DNA of 64,000 bases from Paenibacillus sp. OVF10 (GTDB lineage Bacteria > Bacillota > Bacilli > Paenibacillales > Paenibacillaceae): the NCBI GenBank assembly GCA_022836915.1, contig CP094668.1:868001-932000 (forward strand), read 5' to 3'. Shown piece by piece: positions 1 through 8,503 of the stretch. A model generated the notes under the pieces. That model ran no database searches and was not told where the DNA came from. It worked only from the letters and a program-made list of their open reading frames with translations. Position numbers and translations under genes: made by a program. The stretch's first letter is position 1, and every line of letters begins with the position of its first letter.

Positions 1-721
1 TGCACTCGATTATCAGGCATTTGTGGGAAAAAATCAGGTCATTTGCTTCGAGGATCTGGTCATCGAAGGCGGGAAAAAGCCCTACCACTCGGATGCTCAG
101 CTGCTCCAACAACTGCAATTTTACGTCAGTGTTGGTGCGGGGAAGAAGCCGAATTGTTGCTGGAGCGTATGCTGTCTGTGCCGTTTTCGGACGTTTCACA
201 GTTTCGGATGGCAGCCATGGATGTGGTTACGGAGTGCCAGCGTGCTGCCATAGAGCAGCAGATTGAGGGAGAGCACGCATTGAACAAAGAGGCCGTTGCG
301 GCCATTTTTACAGCAGATCATCTGCCCGAACTAAAAAGTATGCTGGAGCAGCATGTCCGCACCGTATCGGATGTCATACAAGCCAAGCGACAGGCCAAGG
401 AAGGCAATCTGATCGACCGGGTGATCGCTTATCTTGAAGAGAACATGGGCAATGCGGAAGTGGGGCTTTCCAGCACCGCGGCTGCTTTTTACGTAAGTTC
501 AGGCCATCTGGGGCGGCTGATGAAAAAGAAACCGGGCAGACATTTGTGGAATATCTGACTCAACTCCGCATAAAGAAGGCTGAAATGCTGCTGAAACAGA
601 CGGATATGAAAGGGTATGAGATTGGGGAGCAGGTAGGCATCCCGGACCCACACTATTTCAGCGTCTTGTTCAAAAACATATTGGCCGATCCATGAATGAG
701 TATCGGAATGTAAAAACCTGA
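1..721 (+). CDS. AraC/YesN-type response regulator, C-terminal part, three frameshifts
   Basis: The window opens inside this gene. Reading frame 2 gives a linker region (AFVGKNQVICFEDLVIE), the frame changes at a GGGG run near 143-146, and continues through a helical linker to a two-helix AraC DNA-binding domain (LIDRVIAYLEENM, then STAAAFYVSSGHLGRLMKK). The frame changes again in the A run near 527-531 (restoring ETGQTFVEYLTQLRIKKAEMLL) and in A672-676 (restoring FKKHIGRSMNEYR), ending at 719-721. The RIKKAEMLL and HYFSVLFKK segments are typical of the second helix-turn-helix. Such proteins are response regulators that activate an adjacent sugar ABC importer, which fits the next three genes. 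All three shifts are repaired by adding one base to a homopolymer, so sequence error is more likely than decay. Confidence 0.8.
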
Positions 722-912
722 AAAACGAGAATGCAAAAATGGGGAGTGTGGGGGAGTGCAGAGATGGTTTGAGCGTAAACGCACTTCCACTTCCAGTTCC
801 ACATATGTTCGAATATTACAAATCGATGCCTGTTTTCTAAATGGAGAACAACGCACAGTTTGCCTAAAATATGGGCTAGAACCAACTAAAACGCATAGGG
901 AGGTCCATAGAG

Positions 913-2225
913 ATGAAAGCGCTATTAAAAAAATCAGCAAGTCTAATTCTGACTCTGGGCATTGTAGGCAGTCTGGCGGCATGTTCATCCGGTTCGTCCG
1001 GCGGAGCACAGGGGAAAGTAACGGCAAGATCAAGCTGACGCTGTGGGATCAATCGGTCGGCAATACCGATCCTTCGGCCAAGTTACTGCCCGAGATTGTT
1101 GAGAAATGGAACAGCGAGCATCCGGACATTCAGGTTGAACGTACGGGCACGACAGGAGAACAGTACAAAACCAAAGTCAAAACATCGATTGCAGCTGGTG
1201 AAGCGCCAGACCTGTTCTATGGCATGGGTGGTGGCAGCTTCATGCAGCCGTACATCAAATCCGGCAATGTGCTGGAAATCTCAAGTTACCTGACGGACGA
1301 TATCAAAGAACGAATGGGTCCGGGTATGGCGGAGGCCATCAATATGGACGGCAAAATCTACACATTGCCCGTGTATACCCATATCGCCAATCTTTACGTG
1401 AATACAGAACTGTTTGAGCAGGCGGGTGCCGAGATTCCGACCACCTATGACGAACTGTTGGATGCAGTCTCCAAGCTGAAAGCGGCAGGAATCACCCCGG
1501 CAGTGATTGGGGAAAAGGACCGCTGGCCGGGCATGTACTGGTACGACATTATTGCGATGCGTCAGGCAGGCAATGCTGCGGTGATGGAAGCCTTTAAAGA
1601 TCCGTCGAAGTGGGATTCGCCCGATTTTGTTGCCGCCGCGACCAAAATGCAACAGCTTGCGCAAGCAGGAGCGTTCAACAGCAGCATGTTCAGCATGAGC
1701 TATGACGAGATGCTTGGGGCATTTAATGCAGGCAACGGGGCGATGATGTTCCAGGCCAACTGGGTGAATGCAGGAATTGAGGACCCGTCCTCCGCAGTCA
1801 AAGGAAAAGTGAAAGTGATTCCGTTCCCGGTGTTTGAGGATGGCAAAGGCACAAATACCGAAATCTTCGGCGGTGCCGTCGATGGTTTCTACATCAACCA
1901 GAATACCAAACATCCGAAGGAAGCCGTGGAATTCCTCATGTATCTGAGTGAGCAGCTTGGTACGCAAGGTTTCCTGGCTGGAGCGGGTCTGCCAAGCTGG
2001 AAAACCGATGCACTCGACACATCCAGCCTGTCCTCTCTTGATCTGTCTGCGGCAGATATTATGAAAACGGCGACCTCATTCATCGCGTGGTGGGATAACA
2101 TTCTGCCTGCGGAGTCTGCCGAAGCGCACAAAAACCTGATTGCCCAGCTGCTTGCCGGCGATGTAACACCGGAAGAGTTCTGCAAACAGATGGCACAGCT
2201 CAAACCAACAGAGCTAAGCTTATAG
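913..2225 (+). CDS. Sugar ABC transporter substrate-binding lipoprotein (one frameshift)
   Basis: Extracellular solute-binding protein family 1, about 437 residues. The start at 913 follows GGGAGG at 898-903 and gives a lipoprotein signal, MKALLKKSASLILTLGIVGS, then the lipobox LAAC. That frame stops soon after, but adding one G to the GGGG run near 1012-1016 joins it to the long frame starting KIKLTLWDQSVGNTDPSAK. The body has the usual binding-protein features: a Gly-rich FYGMGGGSF segment, an LYVNTELFEQAGAEIPTTYDELL lobe and a C-terminal KEAVEFLMYLS helix. It is followed by two permease genes, so it should capture an oligosaccharide or sugar outside the membrane. The ligand cannot be read from sequence. 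Confidence 0.85.
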
Positions 2226-2437
2226 AAAACAGGTAGGCAGGTATACGTGCGTGCAGCTTACAAGCTCAAATGCTTACAGGCCCTAGGCCCTTACACTACA
2301 AGCTTTTCAAATTACCTGTGAATATCTTACGCATAGACCTTGTGAGCTTGCAATGCTACCGCTTCTAACCATGAAGATGAACCCAAACAAGGCGTGGTCC
2401 GGCATATCCCGGTCACGCCTTTGAGAGGAGAACAACA

Positions 2438-3307
2438 ATGAACTCAGTATTTTCCAATAAAGGCACAATAGCCGTCTTTGTACTGCCCACACTGCTTCTG
2501 TTCTGCGGCATTGTGCTTATTCCGATCTTTGTATCCAGTTATTACAGTCTGCTGGACTGGAACGGCGTGGGCAGGGGTACATTTATCGGTCTGGACAACT
2601 ATGTAGAGATGTTTAAGGATACCCGTGTGCTGAATTCGATCAAGAACTCCCTGTTATTCGCGGGAGCTTCGGTGTTCATTCAACTGCCGATCTCGCTGGT
2701 GCTTGCGCTTATTCTTGCGTCCAACGTCAAGGGGGAAGGGTTCTACCGGACCGTGTATTTTATCCCGGTGTTGATCTCAACGGTGGTTATTGCCCAGTTG
2801 TGGTCAAAAATCTACAATGCCGATTATGGCCTGCTGAACGTGCTGCTGCAAAGTATCGGCTTATCCAGCCTGGCACAGGACTGGCTGGGGCAGAAGGACA
2901 CCGCCTTGGCGGCATCGTTTATTCCGACCTTGTGGCAGTACGTGGGGTATCACATGCTGCTGATGTATGCAGGAGCAAAGTCCGTGTCTCAGGATGTGCT
3001 CGAAGCTGCTCGAATGGATGGTGCTTCCCGTATTCGCACGGCGTGGTCCATTATGATCCCGCTAATGAAGCCGATTCTGAAGGTAAGCCTCGTTTTTTCC
3101 GTCATCGGTGCGTTCAAGGTGTTTGACCTGATCTATGTGCTGACGGGAGGCGGACCATTTTATACAACTGAAGTGCCGAGCACACTGATGTACGCTACCA
3201 TTTTTGATACGTTCCGGTACGGATATGGCAGTGCGATCTCGGTCTTTATCATTGTGGAGTGTCTGGTGTGTACGATCCTCATTAATTCATTGTTCAAAAC
3301 GGAGTAG
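2438..3307 (+). CDS. Sugar ABC transporter permease, MalF/UgpA type
   Basis: Intact 289-residue integral membrane protein with six predicted membrane segments, the first at residues 10-32 (IAVFVLPTLLLFCGIVLIPIF). The cytoplasmic EAA loop is visible as EAARMDGASRIRTAWSIMIPLMKP, the contact site for the ATPase. Start 2438 follows GAGAGGAGAA. It lies 212 bases after the binding protein and 15 bases before the partner permease, so it is part of the same importer. No ATPase gene is present here, as is usual for Paenibacillus importers that share an MsmX-like ATPase (family knowledge). Confidence 0.93.
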   Translation: MNSVFSNKGTIAVFVLPTLLLFCGIVLIPIFVSSYYSLLDWNGVGRGTFIGLDNYVEMFKDTRVLNSIKNSLLFAGASVFIQLPISLVLALILASNVKGEGFYRTVYFIPVLISTVVIAQLWSKIYNADYGLLNVLLQSIGLSSLAQDWLGQKDTALAASFIPTLWQYVGYHMLLMYAGAKSVSQDVLEAARMDGASRIRTAWSIMIPLMKPILKVSLVFSVIGAFKVFDLIYVLTGGGPFYTTEVPSTLMYATIFDTFRYGYGSAISVFIIVECLVCTILINSLFKTE

Positions 3308-3322
3308 AGGGAGGCATAAGGC

Positions 3323-4196
3323 ATGAGTACCGTAGAAGTCATGTTGCAAAAAGCCCAAGCCGAGGTCCATCTCCGGACCGATCGGGAAAGTGTTCCTGCA
3401 AGCGTTTCTGATCCTCGTTGCGATTGTGCAGATCTACCCGCTCATCTGGCTGGCGCTGTTTTCCCTGAAGGATAACAGTGAAATCTTCAGCGGTGATGTG
3501 GCCGGGTTACCCAAAGCGTTTTTGTGGAGCAACTACACCAAAGCAATGTCCGACGGCCATGTGCTGACCTATTTTATGAATAGTGTGTTGGTTACTGCGG
3601 CCTCCATTGTCTTGGTACTGATCTTGTCCTCCATGACGGGATACGCAATCACGAGAATGAACTGGAAGCTCAGCGGGTTCACGATGACACTTATTTTGCT
3701 GGGCATGATGGTGCCGATTCATGCGGCGCTGCTGCCATTGTTTATTATTTTGAAAAATCTGAGCCTGCTCAACAGCTACTGGTCTCTGATCATTCCCTAT
3801 GTGGCATTTGGCATTCCGATGGCGGTATTCATTCTAGGCAGCTTTTTCAAAGGTATCCCGAGAGAGATGGAGGAGTCGGCGGTTATCGACGGCTGCGGCA
3901 TATACCGGACGTTTTTCTCCATTATCCTGCCGCTTGTGCGTCCGGCCATATCAACTGTAGCGATCTTCACATTTCTGTCTTGCTGGAACGAGCTGATGTT
4001 TGCGGTCACGTTTATCAATAACACGGCTTACCAGACATTGACGGTGGGCATGATGTCGATGGTGGGAACGTACATTACGCAATGGGGCATCATTGGTGCG
4101 GGACTGATGATTACGACGGTGCCAACGGTAGTCATCTATCTGCTGTTGAACAAACAGGTGCAGAAGAGCATGATCGCAGGTGCGATCAAAGGTTAG
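3323..4196 (+). CDS. Sugar ABC transporter permease, MalG/UgpE type (frameshift near start)
   Basis: Second permease of the importer. The ATG at 3323 follows a GGGAGGC ribosome binding site and reads MSTVEVMLQK, then the frame changes at the A5 run 3345-3349 into KPKPRSISGPIGKVFLQAFLIL, which continues open to 4196. The body has six membrane segments and an EAA loop (EMEESAVIDGCGIYRTFFSIILPLVRP), and ends in the common VQKSMIAGAIKG tail. Length after repair is about 290 residues, normal for the family. If the shift is real, translation could start only further inside the first membrane segment, which is unlikely. Confidence 0.88.
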
Positions 4197-4383
4197 CTGG
4201 AGGCTGGACTGGAGGGCGTGGCGGTAGAAGGGATTGCTGCTTGCTCGCTGTGCTCTCTTTCTGGTAGATATCTTCTTGATTCGGGATTTCGCAAGGTGTG
4301 ATCTCTGGACTGGACCGCGGCCTATGGACATGGAATAATAAGGGTGATGTAGCCAGTCAGTTGCAGAGAGGGGTCATTATAGT

Positions 4384-5232
4384 ATGGTCAATATCGAGAT
4401 GGTAGTGCAGGAGTCTGTTCGGGAAAAGGTTGTGGCGTTCACGTTTGATGATGGGCCGCATCCGGTGTACACACCTCAAGTGCTTGAGATATTCCGCCGT
4501 GCGGGTGGGCAGGCAACGTTTTTCATGATTGGCCAAGAGATGGAGACTCACCCGGAGATTGCGGCGGAGGTGCACCGTGAAGGGCATGAGATCGCCAACC
4601 ATACGTACACGCATCCGGACCTGACCAAGCTGACGCTGGAGGAAGCCGGGGAGGAGCTGCAACGCGCAGAACGTCTTGTTCAAGAAGTTACGGGGCAACC
4701 TGCCCGCAGCTTCCGACCGCCGTATTTTGGCGTAAACGATGATATACTGTCTCTGGCAGCGGAGCGTGGATATCGTACGATTGGTGCGGTGAACGGTGAT
4801 GCGAAGGATTGGGACAATCCCGGTGTTGAACACATTCTGGAGCATACCCGGTCTGCGGTGAAACCTGGCAGCGTGCTCATATTCCATGACGGGTACGGGG
4901 ATCGTTCCCAGACGGTGGAGGCAGTTCGTGTGCTGGTGGATGAGCTGGTCGCGGAAGGGTACCGTTTGGTGACGGTGAGTGAGTTGTTGGAAATAGCTGA
5001 CGGCGTTTTGACGGGGGACTTTGATTGTTACGGATATCCCCGTACAGAAATGTGGATGCGAGGAAGAAATTCACCTCGCGGATGGCGCGTTAATGGCAGG
5101 CTATGCACGATTGCTGGCTTCACACAAGATTGTTGGCAACGTCACCGTCTCATTAATGGATTTGGAAAAGAACTTCTCTATGCAGGATTTCTTTCCCAAA
5201 AGCGCCACTTTGTAATTAGTCAATTTTTATAG
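4384..5232 (+). CDS. Polysaccharide deacetylase (NodB homology), abnormal C-terminal tail
   Basis: Residues 15-205 form a NodB deacetylase domain. Motif 1 is TFDDGPHPVYT (catalytic base and metal Asp), motif 2 is HEIANHTYTHPD (metal His pair), motif 3 is RPPYFG, and FHDGYGD supplies the last catalytic His. No signal peptide is visible, so it may act in the cytoplasm or be exported another way. The normal domain ends around SELLEIAD; the last 75 or so residues are rich in Arg, Trp and Cys and lie over another frame that codes a zinc-finger-like remnant (5013-5215). The tail is therefore probably read-through across a junction. It lies 187 bases after the permease gene and may be cotranscribed with it. 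Confidence 0.85.
   Translation: MVNIEMVVQESVREKVVAFTFDDGPHPVYTPQVLEIFRRAGGQATFFMIGQEMETHPEIAAEVHREGHEIANHTYTHPDLTKLTLEEAGEELQRAERLVQEVTGQPARSFRPPYFGVNDDILSLAAERGYRTIGAVNGDAKDWDNPGVEHILEHTRSAVKPGSVLIFHDGYGDRSQTVEAVRVLVDELVAEGYRLVTVSELLEIADGVLTGDFDCYGYPRTEMWMRGRNSPRGWRVNGRLCTIAGFTQDCWQRHRLINGFGKELLYAGFLSQKRHFVISQFL
5013..5215 (+). pseudogene. YgiT-type zinc-finger protein remnant (C-terminal half)
   Basis: In the frame overlapping the deacetylase tail, the sequence reads TLIVTDIPVQKCGCEEEIHLADGALMAGYARLLASHKIVG and continues to a stop at 5215. The order IxVTDIPVxxC followed by a helix resembles the C-terminal half of small YgiT-type zinc-finger proteins, but the N-terminal CxxC half is absent. 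The coding character is better than that of the deacetylase tail over the same bases. I infer a deletion or insertion junction near 5013 that joined the 3' end of the deacetylase gene to this truncated gene. The family assignment is tentative. Confidence 0.4.
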
Positions 5233-5241
5233 GATGAAATA

Positions 5242-5272
5242 GGGATGCTGCTATATGCAGCATCCCTTTTTT
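5242..5272 (+). terminator. Rho-independent terminator
   Basis: The palindrome GGGATGCTGC-tata-GCAGCATCCC is followed by six T residues. It ends the deacetylase/YgiT transcription unit and marks the left side of the AT-rich island. Confidence 0.9.
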
Positions 5273-5299
5273 GTTCCTAAAAACAGGGAGGAAATAGAT

Positions 5300-5584
5300 A
5301 TGATCAAAAAAGTTTCGATTCGCCTTTGCCAAAGCTTTATTTTTGGCGGGTTAGCCATTGTTGATGTTGCTGGCGAAGAGATCTGTATTGACTTTGATGT
5401 AGCCACAGGTGGTCCTGAATTGATTGTGCTTGTGGGTGGACGTGGAAAAGCAAATAAAGTTGAAGAGTCTGTTGCCGCTCACTTTGAAGAAGAGCTCCTA
5501 GAGCTCTTAACAAACATAACGTGCTGCAACGAATCGGCGACTATCTCATTTCCGCTTAAAAAGTCAAACAGGGAGGTTCTATAG
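5300..5584 (+). CDS. Hypothetical protein, 94 residues
   Basis: Start ATG at 5300 follows AGGGAGGAAA. The product begins MIKKVSIRLCQSFIFGGLAIV and alternates acidic and hydrophobic residues, with no signal peptide or membrane segment. It is the first of five short genes in tandem (5300-7266), each with its own strong ribosome binding site and gaps of 50 bases or less, which suggests one operon. I do not recognise the family. Confidence 0.65.
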   Translation: MIKKVSIRLCQSFIFGGLAIVDVAGEEICIDFDVATGGPELIVLVGGRGKANKVEESVAAHFEEELLELLTNITCCNESATISFPLKKSNREVL

Positions 5585-5586
5585 AT

Positions 5587-5844
5587 ATGGATTCCAATTG
5601 GTTATATCGTTTATGCCTTAACTGGAGATGGACTTGTTGATATTGATGTTGTTCCGCTTGTACCAGTCAACGTGATGGAGCTATCAACCGCGGAATTGTT
5701 CATTTGGTCTTCATTGATCAACGAACAGTTACAGGACCGTGGCTTTCATCGTGAGGATATGGTTTTATTCGCTGCCGGCCGAAGCTATCGCGGAATACTC
5801 CCCGTTGGCACTACCATCGGTCAAGGCTTTCGGATTGGAGCGTG
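5587..5844 (+). CDS. Hypothetical protein, about 85 residues (frameshift at start codon)
   Basis: The ribosome binding site GGGAGG at 5571-5576 points to the ATG at 5587, but that frame closes after 17 codons. Removing one G from ATGG gives MIPIGYIVYALTGDGLVDIDVV and an open frame to the TGA at 5842-5844. The encoded protein is acidic with a RSYRGILPVGTTIGQGFRIGA tail. The stop nearly touches the next start, as expected in an operon. The family is not recognised. Confidence 0.55.
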
Positions 5845-5850
5845 AGCCAC

Positions 5851-6411
5851 ATGAATATTCGTTACATCGCCTTCAAATGGCATGTGGATGCCAGGATTGA
5901 TGCAGTTAAACCTATCATTGAGCAGCTCACCTTCCGCCCAAAAGGACAGAATAACTGGGTTAGGAAGATTAACGAACATACGTTGGAAATTGAACATCGC
6001 GTTCGGATGAGCGATCAGGAAAGGTCCTATTTTTGGATACGGTTTTCCCATCCTTCTGGCAATACAGATAAGACGGCACTAACCCGCGCGCTGTCAGAAT
6101 GTTTTTTCGCAATGAATGGTCATTTCAAAACATATGTAAATTGGCTGCAAGTAGCCTTTGATAGGGATAAGATACGCACCGTTTTAGGTTATACAGAAAA
6201 AACATCAAACATATGGACTAAAACTGTTGATAAGCAACTCGGTTTTACCGTGTATCCCATTCAGGATTACTATCTATTTGAAGTCAAAAACCTGGATATC
6301 CGGAAAACAATTAAACATCAACAATACGCCGTATGGATCGATGAAATTACATATAACTTAACGGGGAAAGAGCAGCCAGACGATCAAATAGGATTCGAAC
6401 TGGTTGGATAG
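5851..6411 (+). CDS. Hypothetical protein, 186 residues
   Basis: I choose ATG 5851 rather than GTG 5842 because the ribosome binding site GGAG ends about ten bases before 5851. The product starts MNIRYIAFKWHVDARIDAV and is rich in aromatic residues (WVRK, YFWIRF, FKTYVNWLQVAF, YPIQDYYLF), with mixed alpha/beta character and no membrane segment. It sits in the same small-gene operon as its neighbours. I do not recognise the family. Confidence 0.7.
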   Translation: MNIRYIAFKWHVDARIDAVKPIIEQLTFRPKGQNNWVRKINEHTLEIEHRVRMSDQERSYFWIRFSHPSGNTDKTALTRALSECFFAMNGHFKTYVNWLQVAFDRDKIRTVLGYTEKTSNIWTKTVDKQLGFTVYPIQDYYLFEVKNLDIRKTIKHQQYAVWIDEITYNLTGKEQPDDQIGFELVG

Positions 6412-6445
6412 TTATTTAAACAAAAGTTGCGAGGAGGAATCTGTA

Positions 6446-6697
6446 ATGACAACCGAACTATCTGACGCACAACATGGCAATATCCTAACTTATGTAGCGG
6501 CATTGCCTGGAGATATTGGCCAAAATATCTTGTTGTGCGTTGAAAAATGGGTGAACGGAGAGCAGGCTTTCGGGTACCCCCACCCGGTGCAGGTATGTAG
6601 TAATGTTCAAGCCATGCACAGCCGCCAGCCGATTCTAACAGATCAGCAGTGTCTGGATTTACAGATCTTAAAAATGCATTTAGGCCAAGCAGTCTAG
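6446..6697 (+). CDS. Hypothetical protein, 83 residues
   Basis: Start ATG 6446 follows GAGGAGGAA. The product (MTTELSDAQHGNILTYVAALPG and onward) has two Cys residues and no obvious domain. It is 34 bases after the preceding gene and 47 bases before the next, on the same strand, so it probably belongs to the same operon. Confidence 0.6.
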   Translation: MTTELSDAQHGNILTYVAALPGDIGQNILLCVEKWVNGEQAFGYPHPVQVCSNVQAMHSRQPILTDQQCLDLQILKMHLGQAV

Positions 6698-6744
6698 ACG
6701 CTCAATCTGGTGAACATATAAAAATCATTATTGGAGGGTTACAG

Positions 6745-7266
6745 ATGAAAAATGTAGCTGAATATAAAGGACAATTGATTGTGGCCATTTCTGGATTAAA
6801 CGGGGTTGAACTTGCCAAGGGTAGAGTCGTTGCTACGGCTGGATCCGACAGGATTTTTGTTTTACAAGAATCCGGACAAGAAGTACCTGTGACGGTTCAT
6901 GAGAACACTATGATAGTTGGAGGCGCTGGAGCAACAGAAAGCTGCACAGGAGATGAAGCCTGTACCCAAGACTTATAGAAAAAAGAGACCTTCTTTCTGG
7001 TCCAACTCTTCTTCTCATAAAACCAAGCTATTAAAACAAACCTCATCCAAACAAATGAAGCGTTGCTCCGATGCAATGGTACCGGAAAAACTCGCTATAA
7101 GCATATTCAGAATGGTGTTTGTTTTATGTGCAAAGGCAGCGGGAAAGTAAGAACGTACCGAAGCAAGGCTTCATATGACGGTAGGTTTCGCTTGAATAGC
7201 ATTATTCAGTTCATGCACGCCGTGGCAGTCCACAGCCTTTTGGGTCCTAAGAGTCGTTACCGTTGA
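6745..7266 (+). CDS. Small protein with DnaJ-like paired zinc motif (two frameshifts)
   Basis: ATG 6745 follows TTGGAGGG. The first part (MKNVAEYKGQLIVAISGLNG) is a beta-rich region of about 55 residues. Removing one T near 6915 continues it as IVEALEQQKAAQEMKPVPKTYRKKRP, a charged linker. Adding one G near 7074 then gives CSGCNGTGKTRYKH, followed by CFMCKGSGKV. The two CxxCxGxG units form the treble-clef zinc motif of DnaJ and related RNA or protein chaperones. The C-terminal end runs into the terminator at 7249-7286, so the exact stop is uncertain. The reconstruction rests on the zinc motif becoming perfect once the frame is corrected. Function is unknown. Confidence 0.55.
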
Positions 7267-7286
7267 CGCGGTAAGGCTCTTTTTTC
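7249..7286 (+). terminator. Rho-independent terminator
   Basis: The stem AAGAGtCgTTACCG pairs with CGGTAAgGcTCTT and is followed by a T run. It ends the small hypothetical operon. Confidence 0.8.
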
Positions 7287-7578
7287 TATATGGCCGAACC
7301 CAATCTCCATATAAATAGGTTGGCGCCTGATGGTGAGTTATTTATAACTAAATTTCACAAATTTTAAGGGTATATTCAACCAACCGATTGCATGGATAAT
7401 AGCGCGCAGGAGCAATCCTAGGCTTTCGGTTCTTATTGATACTTACCTTCATTTCTGTTCAATTTCGAAGAAACGGATCAGTTTAAAATACAGAGCTAGA
7501 TTTAAATAGCTTGATTATAAATAGAAGCCAAAAAACGATAAAAATGTTATAATAAAATAGAACAAATGTTCCTGTTTA

Positions 7579-7611
7579 GGTTGTAAAATATTTCTTTGTT
7601 TTCCCTACATA
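7579..7611 (+). promoter_or_regulatory. Putative SigO/RsoA-type promoter, copy 1
   Basis: GGTTGTAA at 7579-7586, 17 bases, then CCTACATA at 7604-7611. It lies 36 bases before the TTG start of the sigma-like gene. The same bipartite motif precedes four other units in this island (16728, and minus-strand copies at 11064, 12311 and 20127). It does not look like a sigma-A promoter. Confidence 0.65.
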
Positions 7612-7647
7612 TGTAGAAAGTATATTTAGAAAGGAGTGGTTTTCGAG

Positions 7648-7984
7648 TTGGAAAATCAGCAAACAGTATACGAGCGATATAGGAAAGAGATTTATCGAAT
7701 TGGTTGGAGAGTGCAGTATAGAGCAAAAAATAAAATATCGTGAGTTACCAATTTTTGAAGATGAGTCAATAAAGGGGGATTTTACGTCATTCTCTGAAAA
7801 CAAAATTATGGCAGAACAACTCATTAGCTCTCTACCAGATATAGGGAATGATGTACTAAGTAAGATTTATTTAGAGGGTTACACAGAATCTGAAGTTGCT
7901 CTTAAACTAAACATTAGTCAGCAGGCGGTGAATAAATGGAAGAGAAAAATGTTGAACCTATTATCTCAGAAAATCAGTTCATAG
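7648..7984 (+). CDS. SigO (YvrI)-like sigma factor, region 4 subunit (one frameshift)
   Basis: Start TTG 7648 follows AAGGAGTGG and gives an N-terminus ENQQTVYERYRKEIYRIGWR. The frame changes in the A6 run near 7724-7729; removing one A gives RAKIKYRELPIFEDES and continues to the stop at 7984. The C-terminal half, LPDIGNDVLSKIYLEGYTESEVALKLNISQQAVNKWKRK, is a sigma region 4 helix-turn-helix. There is no region 2, so the protein alone should not open a promoter. The order with the next two genes matches B. subtilis yvrI-yvrHa-yvrJ, where SigO (YvrI) carries region 4 and its partner RsoA (YvrHa) carries region 2 (established knowledge). Confidence 0.75.
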
Positions 7985-8151
7985 AATTGTTGACTGCTGC
8001 AAAAAACAACGAGCCCGCAGCGATTTTGGAATTATTGAATTTATTTAATCCTGATATACAAAAATTAAGTCGATATATTTATCTACCACCAGAAGATGCT
8101 GCTTCAGAAATTATTACTGAGTTCCTTGAGTTTATTAAAAATGAAAGGTAG
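7936..8151 (+). CDS. RsoA (YvrHa)-like co-sigma subunit
   Basis: A 71-residue protein whose start overlaps the sigma-like gene by 49 bases, suggesting translational coupling. The sequence FIELLTAAKNNEPAAILELLNLF, then IQKLSRYIYLPPEDAASEIITEFLEFI, has the pattern of the N-terminal sigma-like helix-turn-helix domain found in Tn916-type regulators and in RsoA. It is short, acidic and lacks region 4. I infer that it supplies the core-binding or melting region to the upstream subunit. The family call rests on pattern and gene order. Confidence 0.65.
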   Translation: MEEKNVEPIISENQFIELLTAAKNNEPAAILELLNLFNPDIQKLSRYIYLPPEDAASEIITEFLEFIKNER

Positions 8152-8184
8152 CTTATTTGTGATTAGGAGAGGAGGGAAGATCTT

Positions 8185-8502
8185 GTGGAAACAATTTCTC
8201 TTGAGAATTTAGGTGCTTTGATTGGGACGGTTGGATTTCCAAGTTTAATTGCTATTATTCTACTAAGAAGTGTCCTTGGGAATTTTAATCAAAGATTAGA
8301 TGATTTAGATAAAAGATTAATACAACTTAATAAGTCAATTTTACTGGTAGATAAAACTTTAAATAAACTATCTAAAAATGATCTATCGGTGGTGAGAGAA
8401 TTTGAGACAAATTCTTCGGATACTCAAAAAAATGAATATTTAATAAAAGAAGAAGATCATAAACGAGAGTTTCCGTTTATGATCTTCTTCTTAGTTATGT
8501 GA
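8185..8502 (+). CDS. YvrJ-family small membrane protein
   Basis: The product of 105 residues starts METISLENLGALIGTVGFPSL. The VGFPSLIAIILLRS segment is the single membrane helix and short motif characteristic of YvrJ proteins, followed by a coiled-coil (NFNQRLDDLDKRLIQLNK). Start GTG 8185 follows AGGAGGG, 33 bases after the RsoA-like gene, so it is in the same operon. Membrane helix plus charged coiled coil resembles BhlA/UviB-type holins. The last 18 codons lie inside a perfect terminator hairpin (8447-8492), so the natural stop is probably earlier and lost through an indel. Confidence 0.7.
   Translation: METISLENLGALIGTVGFPSLIAIILLRSVLGNFNQRLDDLDKRLIQLNKSILLVDKTLNKLSKNDLSVVREFETNSSDTQKNEYLIKEEDHKREFPFMIFFLVM
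8447..8492 (+). terminator. Strong hairpin terminator overlapping the yvrJ-like 3' end
   Basis: A perfect 19-base stem (AAGAAGAAGATCATAAACG with its complement) and an eight-base loop, with T-rich right arm. It can act in both directions, serving the convergent gene remnant at 8504-8923. Confidence 0.85.
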
Positions 8503-8503
8503 T

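Noticed and set aside
773..782. Palindrome GCGTAAACGC upstream of the first binding-protein gene, considered as a cre site
   Set aside because: Too short, and it does not match the fixed TG..AA.CG positions on either strand.
1281..1967. Long minus-strand open frame
   Set aside because: It is a shadow of the binding-protein gene, rich in His, Arg and Cys with no domain.
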